A stretch of 7,006 nucleotides of DNA from Bacteroidota bacterium (GCA_023409675.1 JAEYRC010000140.1:1-7006); one strand, 5' to 3'; positions 1 to 6,253 are shown, numbered from the stretch's first letter. The notes: generated by a model from the sequence alone, not told the origin. Numbers and translations are program-made.

Positions 1-551
1 ATGCTGAGTTCCCATTGTGTTTGTTTTGCAAACAGAAGGTTATCCCATATCTCAGTCAGATGTTCCTTCACACTTTCAAAGGTTCTCTGCCCTGTCTTTT
101 GATTAAAACATTGCTTAAATTCTTCATTGTAAAAATTACAGTCTATTTGTTTTTTGCTGTAATTCTCTTTAAGGAAGCTGCTTGTCAGTTGCCATTTATC
201 ATGAAAATTTTTCTTCTGCGTTTTTTTAAATGATTGAATAATATATTTCTCTTGTTCAAAAGGGTTTTTCGAAGTATTGATTTCTTTTTTTGCCTTATTG
301 ATAAAATCTAAAACTTCTTGTGTTACTTTTTCAGCAAGCTCTTTATCCTTACTGCAAAGTTCCTTCAGCGTTTCGTTATCAATAATATCATTAATGGCTG
401 TTGAAAAGTTTTCAGTATTGGTATCGGCGAAGCCAATTCCTTTTCCTGTTTTCTTTTGCAACTGCTCATAAATTGCCTTTGCTAATTCTTTCCTTTTAGC
501 AGGGTGAGTTATGGAACCAAAGTTTTCAAACTTGCTGAAAGGATTAGTCAT
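1..551 (-). CDS. Partial gene downstream of RavA-like ATPase; probable ViaA/VWA-type partner (C-terminus outside window)
   Basis: On the minus strand the frame opens with ATG at 551-549 and stays free of stops for 183 codons to the left edge, so this is the N-terminal part of a longer gene. The protein starts MTNPFSKFENFGSITHPAKR and is rich in lysine, glutamate, asparagine and phenylalanine. It looks helical and soluble, with no signal peptide or membrane segment. I recognise no domain in the visible part. The ATG shares one base with the TAA stop of the ATPase gene (TAATG), so the two should be translationally coupled. RavA-family ATPases are typically encoded directly before a ViaA-type protein that carries a VWA metal-binding domain near its C-terminus. 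That domain would lie beyond position 1, so the functional assignment rests on gene order. I am confident it is coding and only moderately confident of the name. Confidence 0.8.
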   Translation of the reverse strand, partial: MTNPFSKFENFGSITHPAKRKELAKAIYEQLQKKTGKGIGFADTNTENFSTAINDIIDNETLKELCSKDKELAEKVTQEVLDFINKAKKEINTSKNPFEQEKYIIQSFKKTQKKNFHDKWQLTSSFLKENYSKKQIDCNFYNEEFKQCFNQKTGQRTFESVKEHLTEIWDNLLFAKQTQWELS

Positions 552-2164
552 TACACTTTGTCGTTAGTGAGTTGTTTTATTTCTTCCTGTTCAGATTGGT
601 CTTCTACATTTTCATAGTAGTGTTGAATTCTGTGCACCTCAACCTCTAATTTTTCAATTCCTTTTTGAGTTTCTTTCAAATTAGATTCAACTATTTCCGC
701 TAATACTGAATTTACAAAAAGATTAACTCGCAAATGTTTTAAGTCATTGCTACTATAATGTTCAATTTGCGATTTGAGGTTGCCAGTTGTCGTCATAACT
801 ACTTTAACTTTTTTGTCCCACTCTTTTTGAACTGCTTTATGTGGCTTTTTTGAAAAAGTTTGTTTACGTTCTTTTTCAACAGTCTCAAGTTTATATGCTC
901 TTCCATTATATACAACGGAAATTCCATTGCTGCCCTTTTTTAAATTGTATTGATTGGTTTGATTGCGGCAGTTATCATCATCTCTATCTCTGTGTAGCCC
1001 TATACGCTGATATTTATTTGTCAGTTTATCAAAGTCTGTTTTTTGAATTAATCTATAATCTCTATGTATTGAAAGGTAATCATTGTCGCCGAATGAGTCA
1101 ATTCTGTAGAATTTCTTATGAACAGTAACAGGTTCATTATATGAAAATGTTTTTACAAAACATATTTCACTTTTCACTTCCTCGTAAAACTCTTTCAATT
1201 CCTCTTTGATGTCAGATAGATTTAATGTTATGGAATAGCCGTGTTTTTGAATTGCGTCTTTGGTAAATTGTAAAACAGTTGCAAACTGTGCTGGCTCATT
1301 CCAAATGCAATGAGCAATTAGAAAACAGTCCATAAGGTCAACCGCTTTGCGGTCGTTTAAGAAAGCAGAAGTCCGAAGCAGTCGGACTATTTTTCTCCAT
1401 CTGCGGTCGGAAACATAAATCTGATTTTCTTGTTTTTCGTCTTTCTTGTTGTGTTGGTCAATGTAATTGCGAACGATGTGGATTACATTAAAAACATTTT
1501 TGGGGATCTCAACCTTGTCAATTTCTGCTGAAATTTTATTATATTGATCGTCAGTTAGTTTGAGAAATGATGAAACATTGTCATCATAAGAGTTGAGTGA
1601 TTTTGAAATCATCTCATTGAAGTTGTCCTTATCGGAAATACCGTCCACAACATACCGAACTAAAAATCTGTCCCAAAGTGCTTCCAGTCCGTCACCTTTC
1701 ATTGGTAACTCGTTTGATGCAGAAACGAGTGCCTTCATGGGTACTTTTATTTCTTTGTCTCCGTTACGATATACCTTTTCGTTTAATACTGTCAATAAGG
1801 CGTTTTGAATTGAAGGCCCCGCTTTCCAAATTTCGTCAAGGAATACAACAGTTGCACTTGGCAAATAATTTTGGATAATACGTTCGTATTTGTCGTGGTC
1901 TTTGAGTTGTGAAATAGAAACGGGTCCAAATATTTCGTCTGGTGTGCTAAAGCGGTTCATTAAATATTCAAAAGATGTTCCGTCTTTAAAACCGAACTTT
2001 AGTCGTCTTGCGATTAAACTTTTTGCAACACCAGGTGCACCTAAAAGAAAGATGCTCTCGCCTGCAACTGCTGTTAAAAGTGTCAGTGCGATAACTTCTT
2101 GTTTTTCATAAACGCCTTTATTAAGATCGTCGAGTAGTTTTGTTATTTGTCCTTTTACTTCCAT
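551..2164 (-). CDS. RavA/MoxR-family AAA+ ATPase
   Basis: This 537-residue protein has the full AAA+ core of the MoxR superfamily, RavA branch. Walker A is GAPGVAKS at residues 42-49 and Walker B is VVFLDEIW at about 106-113. The RavA-like stretch FGPVSISQLK lies at 79-88, sensor 1 is around SASNE (148-152), and the DRFLVR segment at 165-170 carries arginines placed like the arginine finger. The sensor 2 region is the hallmark SDRRWRKIVRLLR at 252-264. The remaining part, about 320-537, is charged and ends in a probable coiled coil (about 485-535). The total is somewhat longer than E. coli RavA (about 500 residues). MoxR ATPases act as chaperone-like remodelers with a VWA partner. The next gene overlaps the stop by one base and is probably that partner. 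The ATG at 2164-2162 was chosen because homology begins soon after it. Its client in this organism cannot be told from the sequence. Confidence 0.92.
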   Translation of the reverse strand: MEVKGQITKLLDDLNKGVYEKQEVIALTLLTAVAGESIFLLGAPGVAKSLIARRLKFGFKDGTSFEYLMNRFSTPDEIFGPVSISQLKDHDKYERIIQNYLPSATVVFLDEIWKAGPSIQNALLTVLNEKVYRNGDKEIKVPMKALVSASNELPMKGDGLEALWDRFLVRYVVDGISDKDNFNEMISKSLNSYDDNVSSFLKLTDDQYNKISAEIDKVEIPKNVFNVIHIVRNYIDQHNKKDEKQENQIYVSDRRWRKIVRLLRTSAFLNDRKAVDLMDCFLIAHCIWNEPAQFATVLQFTKDAIQKHGYSITLNLSDIKEELKEFYEEVKSEICFVKTFSYNEPVTVHKKFYRIDSFGDNDYLSIHRDYRLIQKTDFDKLTNKYQRIGLHRDRDDDNCRNQTNQYNLKKGSNGISVVYNGRAYKLETVEKERKQTFSKKPHKAVQKEWDKKVKVVMTTTGNLKSQIEHYSSNDLKHLRVNLFVNSVLAEIVESNLKETQKGIEKLEVEVHRIQHYYENVEDQSEQEEIKQLTNDKV

Positions 2165-2224
2165 TGTCTAAAGGTTAAAATTTTGCTAGTTGGTTGATGT
2201 TTGCATGGCCGCAATAGAATTACA

Positions 2225-2390
2225 GCTAACGTTAAAGCATTGGCGGAGTCGAGGAAATAGAATTCCCGCTGCCCGGCGGCCTCAGCCTTTTATTAATTCA
2301 GCAACTTGCGCCGCCGATATAAAGTTTAATAGAATTACCCAAAGCTCAAAATTGTACCCAAAGCTCCCGCTATGACAATGCAATGTTAGC
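2225..2390. repeat. Long imperfect inverted repeat bounded by GCTAAC and GTTAGC
   Basis: The outer arms are GCTAAC (2225-2230) and GTTAGC (2385-2390). Further in, GCATTG (2237-2242) pairs with CAATGC (2376-2381), and GCGGAG (2243-2248) nearly pairs with CTCCCGC (2364-2370). Spacers on the two sides are unequal: 6 against 3 bases, then 0 against 5. The folded strand would therefore carry bulges on one side. A nested perfect 7-base pair of arms, CGGCGGC (2274-2280) and GCCGCCG (2310-2316), sits inside. The layout recalls folded integron attC sites or a MITE-like element, but it is longer than common attC sites and the terminal heptamers do not fit the canonical RYYYAAC/GTTRRRY. Confidence 0.65.
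2336..2366. repeat. 12-base direct repeat, two copies
   Basis: The 12-mer TACCCAAAGCTC occurs at 2336-2347 and again at 2355-2366, 19 bases apart start to start. It lies in the right half of the long inverted repeat. A second short motif, AATAGAATT, occurs three times nearby at 2213-2221, 2256-2264 and 2328-2336; the first and last copies extend to AATAGAATTAC. These look like internal duplications of the element rather than binding sites, but either is possible. Confidence 0.7.
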
Positions 2391-2405
2391 ATCTTGCCTT
2401 TTGCA

Positions 2406-3128
2406 CTAAAAAGCTTTTACCATTTCTTTCTGCCATTCGGAATAGCACTTATAGTCTTGAGGTTTATTCATGCTTGTCGCATCGTATTGTCCGCAACGAT
2501 GGCAAACGTTTTCCTGATAGTTCGGATTCTCAAACTGTGCCCAAATTGAATAGCAGTCACTGCAGTAAGGTCTATATGGTTCGTAGTCAATGCGAGTTTC
2601 ACAGCGAATACAGTAACCCCTAATCACTTTTTTATATTTTATCCTGGTTTCAGGTTCCTTTTTATTGTTTTGATAAATTGGTCTGTCCGTTTTTCGTAGA
2701 GCAATTTGTTCCGATGATTGAATAATGGAAAACGTCTCATTGACTGCCTTGTCAAAAAGGTCTTTGTCTGTTGAGCGGTCAATTAGTACGCCCATTTCCC
2801 TATTGTTCTTCTCTGAAAACTCATACATATTCATGGATGTAATTACCATTCTCGTTTCGTTGAAGTAGCACTTAGCATGAAGGTTTTCAAAAAAGAAAAG
2901 TTCAACATTTTTGAGCTCAGCAAGTGAGTTACGTTCATTTGGCTTTAATTCATCCTTGCCGTAGATAATTTTTATTGCTACACCATTGTTTGAAGAGTCC
3001 TTGAGTCGTTCGTAAAACGTCTTAGAGATTTGCAAATAAGGAGATACTAAAACAAGTTTAGTCTTTGCGTCAATAATTATATTTTCAATGTGGTACGACG
3101 TTCCATTAGTCGTTAAAAATTCTGCCAT
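2406..3128 (-). CDS. Phospholipase D-like (single HKD) protein with C-terminal tandem cysteine knuckles
   Basis: This 240-residue protein begins with a PLD-like fold: NGTSYHIENIIIDAKTKLVLVSPYL (split as residues 8-20 and 21-32) and a single HKD-type motif, H84-A-K86, followed by S98, N100 and E111. One motif per chain means two chains would have to pair to make an active site, as in Nuc-type nucleases. Residues 173-192 form a zinc-ribbon-like unit, CxxC at 173/176 and CxxC at 189/192. A similar unit follows with C209, C212 and C228. Aligning the two units (RPYCSDCY against KPQDYKCY) puts D225 where the first has C189, so the second has lost one cysteine. The protein is soluble. A role in nucleic-acid cleavage or binding is inferred; substrate unknown. 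The gene sits between two CTAAC/GTTAG repeats, and the ATG at 3128 lies four bases after a TATATTTG element. Confidence 0.87.
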   Translation of the reverse strand: MAEFLTTNGTSYHIENIIIDAKTKLVLVSPYLQISKTFYERLKDSSNNGVAIKIIYGKDELKPNERNSLAELKNVELFFFENLHAKCYFNETRMVITSMNMYEFSEKNNREMGVLIDRSTDKDLFDKAVNETFSIIQSSEQIALRKTDRPIYQNNKKEPETRIKYKKVIRGYCIRCETRIDYEPYRPYCSDCYSIWAQFENPNYQENVCHRCGQYDATSMNKPQDYKCYSEWQKEMVKAF

Positions 3129-3132
3129 GTGT

Positions 3133-3140
3133 CAAATATA
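3133..3140 (-). promoter_or_regulatory. Candidate Bacteroidota -7 element for the phospholipase D-like gene
   Basis: Read on the minus strand this is TATATTTG, an exact match to the Bacteroidota TAnnTTTG consensus. It ends only four bases before the ATG at 3128, so transcription would begin at or next to the start codon and the mRNA would be leaderless or nearly so. I see no convincing TTG at the expected -33 distance, which lowers confidence. Confidence 0.4.
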
Positions 3141-3172
3141 GGGTTTAGAATTATGGATGTTTAGCCTTCTAA

Positions 3173-3238
3173 CTAACGTCAAAAAATGGTATTAATTATC
3201 AACTGTCTATGACTATCCAATATTTGGTCTTGCGTTAG
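3173..3238. repeat. Second CTAACG/CGTTAG imperfect inverted repeat, upstream of the phospholipase D-like gene
   Basis: CTAACG at 3173-3178 is the exact reverse complement of CGTTAG at 3233-3238. Inside, AAAAAATGG (3181-3189) pairs at 7 of 9 positions with CCAATATTT (3217-3225). The spacers are again unequal, 2 against 7 bases. At 66 bases the element is within the size range of known attC sites. It shares the terminal CTAAC/GTTAG with the longer repeat on the other side of the gene, but the interiors differ. A further GCTAAC at 3279-3284 makes a separate GTTAGC...GCTAAC pair with 3234-3239. Confidence 0.5.
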
Positions 3239-3466
3239 CTCATGAATAGATTGTTCTCAGGGGGAAGGGTCACTTGCCGCTAACAAAAGTCTCGCTACAA
3301 ATAGGGAAAGACACCGGTGTAATCAGCTTTTTTCGCTACCCCGCAGATATAGGGTGGACGAATAAAATAAAATATTCCTAATTTTATCGGCCAAACAACG
3401 CCAGGCTGCTGTACCGGGCTGACAGCTATTAATAACCCACTTGCGGGATTGCATGGATTAACTTTA

Positions 3467-3479
3467 GTAGTATTACTAC
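3467..3479. promoter_or_regulatory. Dyad GTAGTA-T-TACTAC, possible operator upstream of the DUF2306 gene
   Basis: The 13-base sequence GTAGTATTACTAC has perfect 6-base arms around one central T. It lies about 40 bases before the ATG at 3520 and directly after TAACTTTA (3459-3466), a 7-of-8 match to TAnnTTTG. That would place it over the likely transcription start, a position typical of repressor sites. No regulator gene is in the window. A second, purely A/T palindrome, ATAAAATTTTAT, lies at 3492-3503. Confidence 0.35.
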
Positions 3480-3519
3480 AAACAGCCTTGGATAAAATTT
3501 TATATGACCTGAAACTGCG

Positions 3520-4194
3520 ATGAAAAAGATTCCATTTATACTGATGGCGGTGATGGCAGTCCTCGTGAGCTTCTATCCACTGCTATACCTGTTTGGGGAA
3601 AGCCGTTTTGGACTACTGGATTCCAAAACGGAAACCCTGCTCAACAACTTTGCCTGGAAGGCAGGCTTTTATGCGCATATTGTACCGGGTGGTATAGCTA
3701 TGCTGCTGGGCTGGGTGCAGTTCGTGGATCGCTGGCGTATAAGGTATCCGCGCTTTCATCGAAGTGCTGGGAAAATTTATGTTGCTGCAGCCCTGACAGC
3801 ATCCCTTGCGGCTTTTTGCATATCCTTTTTTTCTACCGGGGGCTTCATTCCGGCAACCGGGTTCATGCTGCTGGGCATCATTTGGTTTCTTAGCACCCTT
3901 AAAGCGTATAGCAGTATCCGAAAATTCCGGATAGAAGAACACCGGCGAATGATGATCTACAGCTATGCAGCCTGTTTGTCGGCCGTGACCCTTCGGATTT
4001 ACCTGCCGGCACTCATTATGGCATTTGATGACTTTATCATAGCCTATTCGATTGTTGCCTGGCTGAGCTGGATTCCGAACCTGCTTATCGCCTATATGCT
4101 GATAAATTACCGTCGGAATGCCGATGAAGATGCAGCCAAAAGCTCAACAGCATTACCGGACGATGAACCGAGCGTGGCAACCCAGGCCTTATAG
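3520..4194 (+). CDS. DUF2306-type multi-pass membrane protein
   Basis: This 224-residue protein is mostly hydrophobic, with likely membrane segments near residues 5-25, 50-68, 85-105, 112-128, 146-166 and 172-197. Features I associate with the DUF2306 family are the H53-containing segment YAHIVPGGIAMLLGWVQF, the motif RYPRFHRSAGKIYV around H80, and EEHRRMMIYSYA around H141. The conserved histidines next to membrane helices suggest a metal or haem site, but that is inference and the family has no firm function. The C-terminal 25 residues are polar and probably cytoplasmic. The start at 3520 gives a natural N-terminus (MKKIPFILMA) with no Shine-Dalgarno sequence. The gene is monocistronic: it is divergent from the phospholipase D-like gene and ends in a terminator hairpin before the sigma factor gene. 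Confidence 0.85.
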   Translation: MKKIPFILMAVMAVLVSFYPLLYLFGESRFGLLDSKTETLLNNFAWKAGFYAHIVPGGIAMLLGWVQFVDRWRIRYPRFHRSAGKIYVAAALTASLAAFCISFFSTGGFIPATGFMLLGIIWFLSTLKAYSSIRKFRIEEHRRMMIYSYAACLSAVTLRIYLPALIMAFDDFIIAYSIVAWLSWIPNLLIAYMLINYRRNADEDAAKSSTALPDDEPSVATQAL

Positions 4195-4221
4195 TAGCAC
4201 CGGCGCTGGTCACCAAAAAAT

Positions 4222-4281
4222 AATGCCTGTATGCTGAACCCGACTGCGGTAGAAAGCAATGCTGCCGATACGGGCATTTTT
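4222..4281 (+). terminator. Branched intrinsic terminator after the DUF2306 gene
   Basis: AATGCCTGTAT (4222-4232) pairs with ATACGGGCATT (4268-4278) over 11 positions with one G-U pair, and the right arm runs into a five-T run (4277-4281). The 35-base interior holds a second stem, CGGTAG (4247-4252) with CTGCCG (4262-4267), stacked directly on the outer one. An A-run at 4215-4220 precedes the left arm, so the element may work in both directions. It covers the alternative upstream start of the sigma factor at 4259. Confidence 0.6.
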
Positions 4282-4303
4282 CGTTTATTTTGTACCTATC
4301 GGG

Positions 4304-4882
4304 ATGGATATTGATTTTGAAAAAAAGCTTCTGCGGCAGGTGGCTGAAGGAAATGAGCAGGCTTTCCGGACACTGGTTTTCAGGTATTCTGATATCCTGG
4401 CGGCTTTTGTTTTCCGGTTGACGCGTAACCGGGAGACTACTGAAGAGCTTGTTCAGGATGTATTTCTGAAAATATGGATGAGCCGCGAAGTGCTTGCCGA
4501 AATCGAACAATTCAGGGCCTACCTGTTTATCGTATCCCGGAATTACACCCTTAATGCGTTGCGCAAGCTCGCGCGGGAACGGATGCAGCATCAAACTTAC
4601 GCGACACATCAACGCGACACTCTGCAAGAGGATGCTAACGATGTGTCTTTTGCTCCCGGACTTATTGATCAGGCTATTGAACAACTTCCCATACAGCAAC
4701 GACGTGCCTGGCTGCTCAGCCGCAAGCAGGGTTTCACCCATCAACAGATTGCCACACAGATGACCCTTTCAAAAGAAACAGTTAAGAAATACATCATGTA
4801 CGCCAACCAGTCGCTGATACGGTACATTAAGGCTGGTTTGAGTTGTTTTTTAATGGCCCTGGCCGCATCTGGCCGGCTGTAA
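4304..4882 (+). CDS. ECF RNA polymerase sigma factor (FecI-like, Bacteroidota type)
   Basis: From the ATG at 4304 the protein has 192 residues, the usual ECF length. Region 2 spans about 21-91, with the characteristic run ETTEELVQDVFLKIW (about 45-59) followed by FRAYLFIVSRNYTLNALRK. Region 4 spans about 121-176, with the helix-turn-helix FTHQQIATQMTLSKETVKKY (about 144-163). The C-terminus ends in the short hydrophobic tail LSCFLMALAASGRL. The frame is open from an ATG at 4259, but that start lies inside the preceding terminator, and the extra 15 residues resemble no sigma N-terminus. TTATTTTG at 4285-4292, a 7-of-8 match to TAnnTTTG, lies 12 bases before 4304. The sigma factor should direct transcription of the downstream receptor locus when released by the FecR-like protein encoded next. 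Confidence 0.93.
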   Translation: MDIDFEKKLLRQVAEGNEQAFRTLVFRYSDILAAFVFRLTRNRETTEELVQDVFLKIWMSREVLAEIEQFRAYLFIVSRNYTLNALRKLARERMQHQTYATHQRDTLQEDANDVSFAPGLIDQAIEQLPIQQRRAWLLSRKQGFTHQQIATQMTLSKETVKKYIMYANQSLIRYIKAGLSCFLMALAASGRL

Positions 4883-4889
4883 TTTTTTT
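4859..4889 (+). terminator. Weak hairpin plus T-run at the 3' end of the sigma gene (possible attenuator)
   Basis: CTGGCC (4859-4864) pairs with GGCCGG (4871-4876), including one G-U pair, around a GCATCT loop. A seven-T run follows at 4883-4889 after a gap of six bases. The gap makes it a poor intrinsic terminator, but it could reduce readthrough into the anti-sigma gene. Confidence 0.3.
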
Positions 4890-4965
4890 AAAAATATTTT
4901 TTACTGCTATAGCCCCTTTCTCATTTTATTGGTGTCTTGTTGGTAGTGCCGGTCTGCCGGTCATT

Positions 4966-4973
4966 TAAATTTG
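4966..4973 (+). promoter_or_regulatory. Candidate -7 element in front of the FecR-like gene
   Basis: TAAATTTG matches TAnnTTTG exactly and ends eight bases before the ATG at 4982. TTG triplets at 4937-4939 and 4940-4942 are slightly farther upstream than the usual -33 spacing. If used, it gives the anti-sigma gene its own promoter with almost no leader and rules out any start upstream of 4982. Confidence 0.38.
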
Positions 4974-4981
4974 GAATTCTG

Positions 4982-6166
4982 ATGGATAAAGATGCCCGCG
5001 AACGGCTGAATAGTTTACTGACTGGCTGGTATGAGCATGCGCTTTCGGAAGCAGAAGAGCGAGAATTGTTGCAATTGATCCGACAGGCAGATGATACTGA
5101 ACTGACGGGCCCGCTCCGTGAACTATGGGAACAGCTTGAGGCTGCATCATTTTATACTGCCGCAGAAAAATCGGCACTTGTACAAAAAATACTCCCTGCC
5201 CGAAAGCGTCGTATGCTGATTCCCTGGCGTATTGCGGCAGCAGCAGTGCTTTTGCTGTTAACCGGACTTGGCCTGTACAGGATACTAACACCAGGCAAAA
5301 CACAGCCTTCCTCTTCTATGGCTGTTGTTGAAGAAACAACGCCAACGGATATCAGCGCTCCCCAGCTCAACAGGGCTACACTAACGTTGTCGGATGGACG
5401 AACATTAGTTATTGATACTGCCCGTACCGGAATGCTGGCAACGGAGGGAGCCGTATCGATTGAGAAATCCGCGGCGGGGGAGTTGGTATATTCCGGCGCC
5501 GGAGATGCGGTGCAATACCACACCCTCACGGTGCCACGGGGAAGTAAACCCTTTCGCCTGACACTTCCGGATGGGTCAACGGTGCAGGTTAATGTTGCTT
5601 CATCCATAACCTATCCTACTGCTTTTATCCATGGTGGTCGCGAAGTAACCATGACCGGTGAAGCCTATTTTAATATAGAGCCTGTGCTGAATGAACAGAA
5701 CATTCGAAAGAATTTTACGGTTAAAGTGAATGGTATGGAGGTACGGGTGACGGGTACCCGCTTTAATATCAACGCGTATAACGATGAAGCTTCGGTAAAG
5801 ACCACCCTGCTGGAAGGCGGGGTGAATATAGTTACCGGAAAGCAACATCTGGTACTGGCACCAAATCAGCAGGCCATCGTGGTGATGGGCGGAGATGGAC
5901 ATATACAACTGGTAAGGCATGCCGATGTGGAGGAAGCTATGGCCTGGCTTAACGGGAAATTCAGTTTCACCGAGGCCGGTGTAGAAGAAGTGATGCGGCA
6001 GGTATCGCGCTGGTATGATGTTGAGGTGAATTACCTGGCAAAACCTTCATTGCGTTTTGGCGGCCGTATTGACCGGAACAGTACCCTTCGGCAGATGCTG
6101 ACCATTCTGGAAACCAGCGGGCTGAATTTTAGCATCCGCGATAATACCGTAACCATCCTGCCCTGA
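4982..6166 (+). CDS. FecR-family anti-sigma factor / transmembrane signal transducer
   Basis: From the ATG at 4982 the protein has 394 residues. The cytoplasmic N-terminus (about 1-78) contains the helical WYEHALSEAEERELLQL segment that should bind the sigma factor. One membrane segment follows at about 82-100 (IPWRIAAAAVLLLLTGLGLY). The periplasmic FecR domain, about 180-285, shows TVPRGSKPFRLTLPDGSTVQ, GREVTMTGEAYFNI and VRVTGTRFNINAY. A DUF4974-like STN-related domain, about 325-393, ends the protein (FSFTEAGVEEVMRQVSRWYD... TVTILP). The order is the normal one for Bacteroidota FecR. An upstream TTG at 4937 is in frame but adds 15 residues without family character. Its place between the sigma factor and a receptor with an STN domain indicates that it relays the receptor signal across the inner membrane. 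Confidence 0.94.
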   Translation: MDKDARERLNSLLTGWYEHALSEAEERELLQLIRQADDTELTGPLRELWEQLEAASFYTAAEKSALVQKILPARKRRMLIPWRIAAAAVLLLLTGLGLYRILTPGKTQPSSSMAVVEETTPTDISAPQLNRATLTLSDGRTLVIDTARTGMLATEGAVSIEKSAAGELVYSGAGDAVQYHTLTVPRGSKPFRLTLPDGSTVQVNVASSITYPTAFIHGGREVTMTGEAYFNIEPVLNEQNIRKNFTVKVNGMEVRVTGTRFNINAYNDEASVKTTLLEGGVNIVTGKQHLVLAPNQQAIVVMGGDGHIQLVRHADVEEAMAWLNGKFSFTEAGVEEVMRQVSRWYDVEVNYLAKPSLRFGGRIDRNSTLRQMLTILETSGLNFSIRDNTVTILP

Positions 6167-6253
6167 AAGCAGGAAATCTGTAATTCGTTTAAGGATAAAT
6201 GTTAGATGCTTTAATGTGTGAGTTTATTATTTCTGAAATAAAACCGAAAGCCA
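6167..6253. other. Spacer between FecR-like and SusC-like genes
   Basis: These 87 bases are AT-rich and non-coding. TATTTCTG at 6228-6235 is a 7-of-8 match to TAnnTTTG but has no TTG at the right distance. I see no terminator hairpin, so cotranscription with the FecR-like gene is possible. A site for the cognate ECF sigma factor would also be expected here, but I cannot identify one by eye. Confidence 0.4.

Larger units (their letters stand above)
2165..2405. other. Intergenic region between phospholipase D-like and RavA-like genes, mostly filled by a folded repeat
   Basis: The 241 bases between the two minus-strand genes hold no convincing gene. About 165 of them form the CTAAC/GTTAG-bounded inverted repeat described separately, with nested GC-rich arms and several short direct repeats. 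I see no clear TAnnTTTG promoter for the ATPase gene in the roughly 60 bases between the repeat and its start, so that gene may be read through from upstream or use a promoter I cannot recognise. Confidence 0.7.
3129..3519. other. Divergent intergenic region with repeats and promoter candidates
   Basis: About 390 bases separate the minus-strand phospholipase D-like gene from the plus-strand DUF2306 gene. No credible coding frame is present. Visible content includes a TATATTTG element at 3133-3140 (minus), the CTAAC/GTTAG repeat at 3173-3238 and another GCTAAC at 3279-3284. There is also a perfect 10-base palindrome ACACCGGTGT at 3311-3320 followed by a T-run, a GCTGT/ACAGC hairpin at 3408-3426, a 13-base dyad at 3467-3479 and a 12-base palindrome at 3492-3503. 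Base composition shifts here from AT-rich on the left to more balanced on the right. Confidence 0.7.

Noticed and set aside
2190..2375. Plus-strand 61-codon open frame in the intergenic region
   Set aside because: It coincides with the inverted repeat, its start is not preceded by a promoter-like element, and the translation has no recognisable composition or motif. The repeat explains the sequence better.
3279..3284. Third GCTAAC as the edge of another complete attC-like site
   Set aside because: No matching GTTAG partner with inner arms is visible downstream, and the pairing with 3234-3239 has no supporting inner stem.
3311..3333. ACACCGGTGT palindrome followed by a T-run, as a terminator
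   Set aside because: The arms meet with no room for a proper loop, and no gene ends upstream on the plus strand. It is noted only as a palindrome.
4085..4744. Minus-strand 219-codon open frame opposite the DUF2306 end and sigma gene
   Set aside because: It overlaps two well-supported plus-strand genes and the terminator between them, and its translation has no domain. It is a shadow of coding sequence on the other strand.
5152..5607. Minus-strand 151-codon open frame inside the FecR-like gene
   Set aside because: It is fully inside a clear FecR coding region, and its serine- and alanine-rich translation is what the antisense of such a gene gives.
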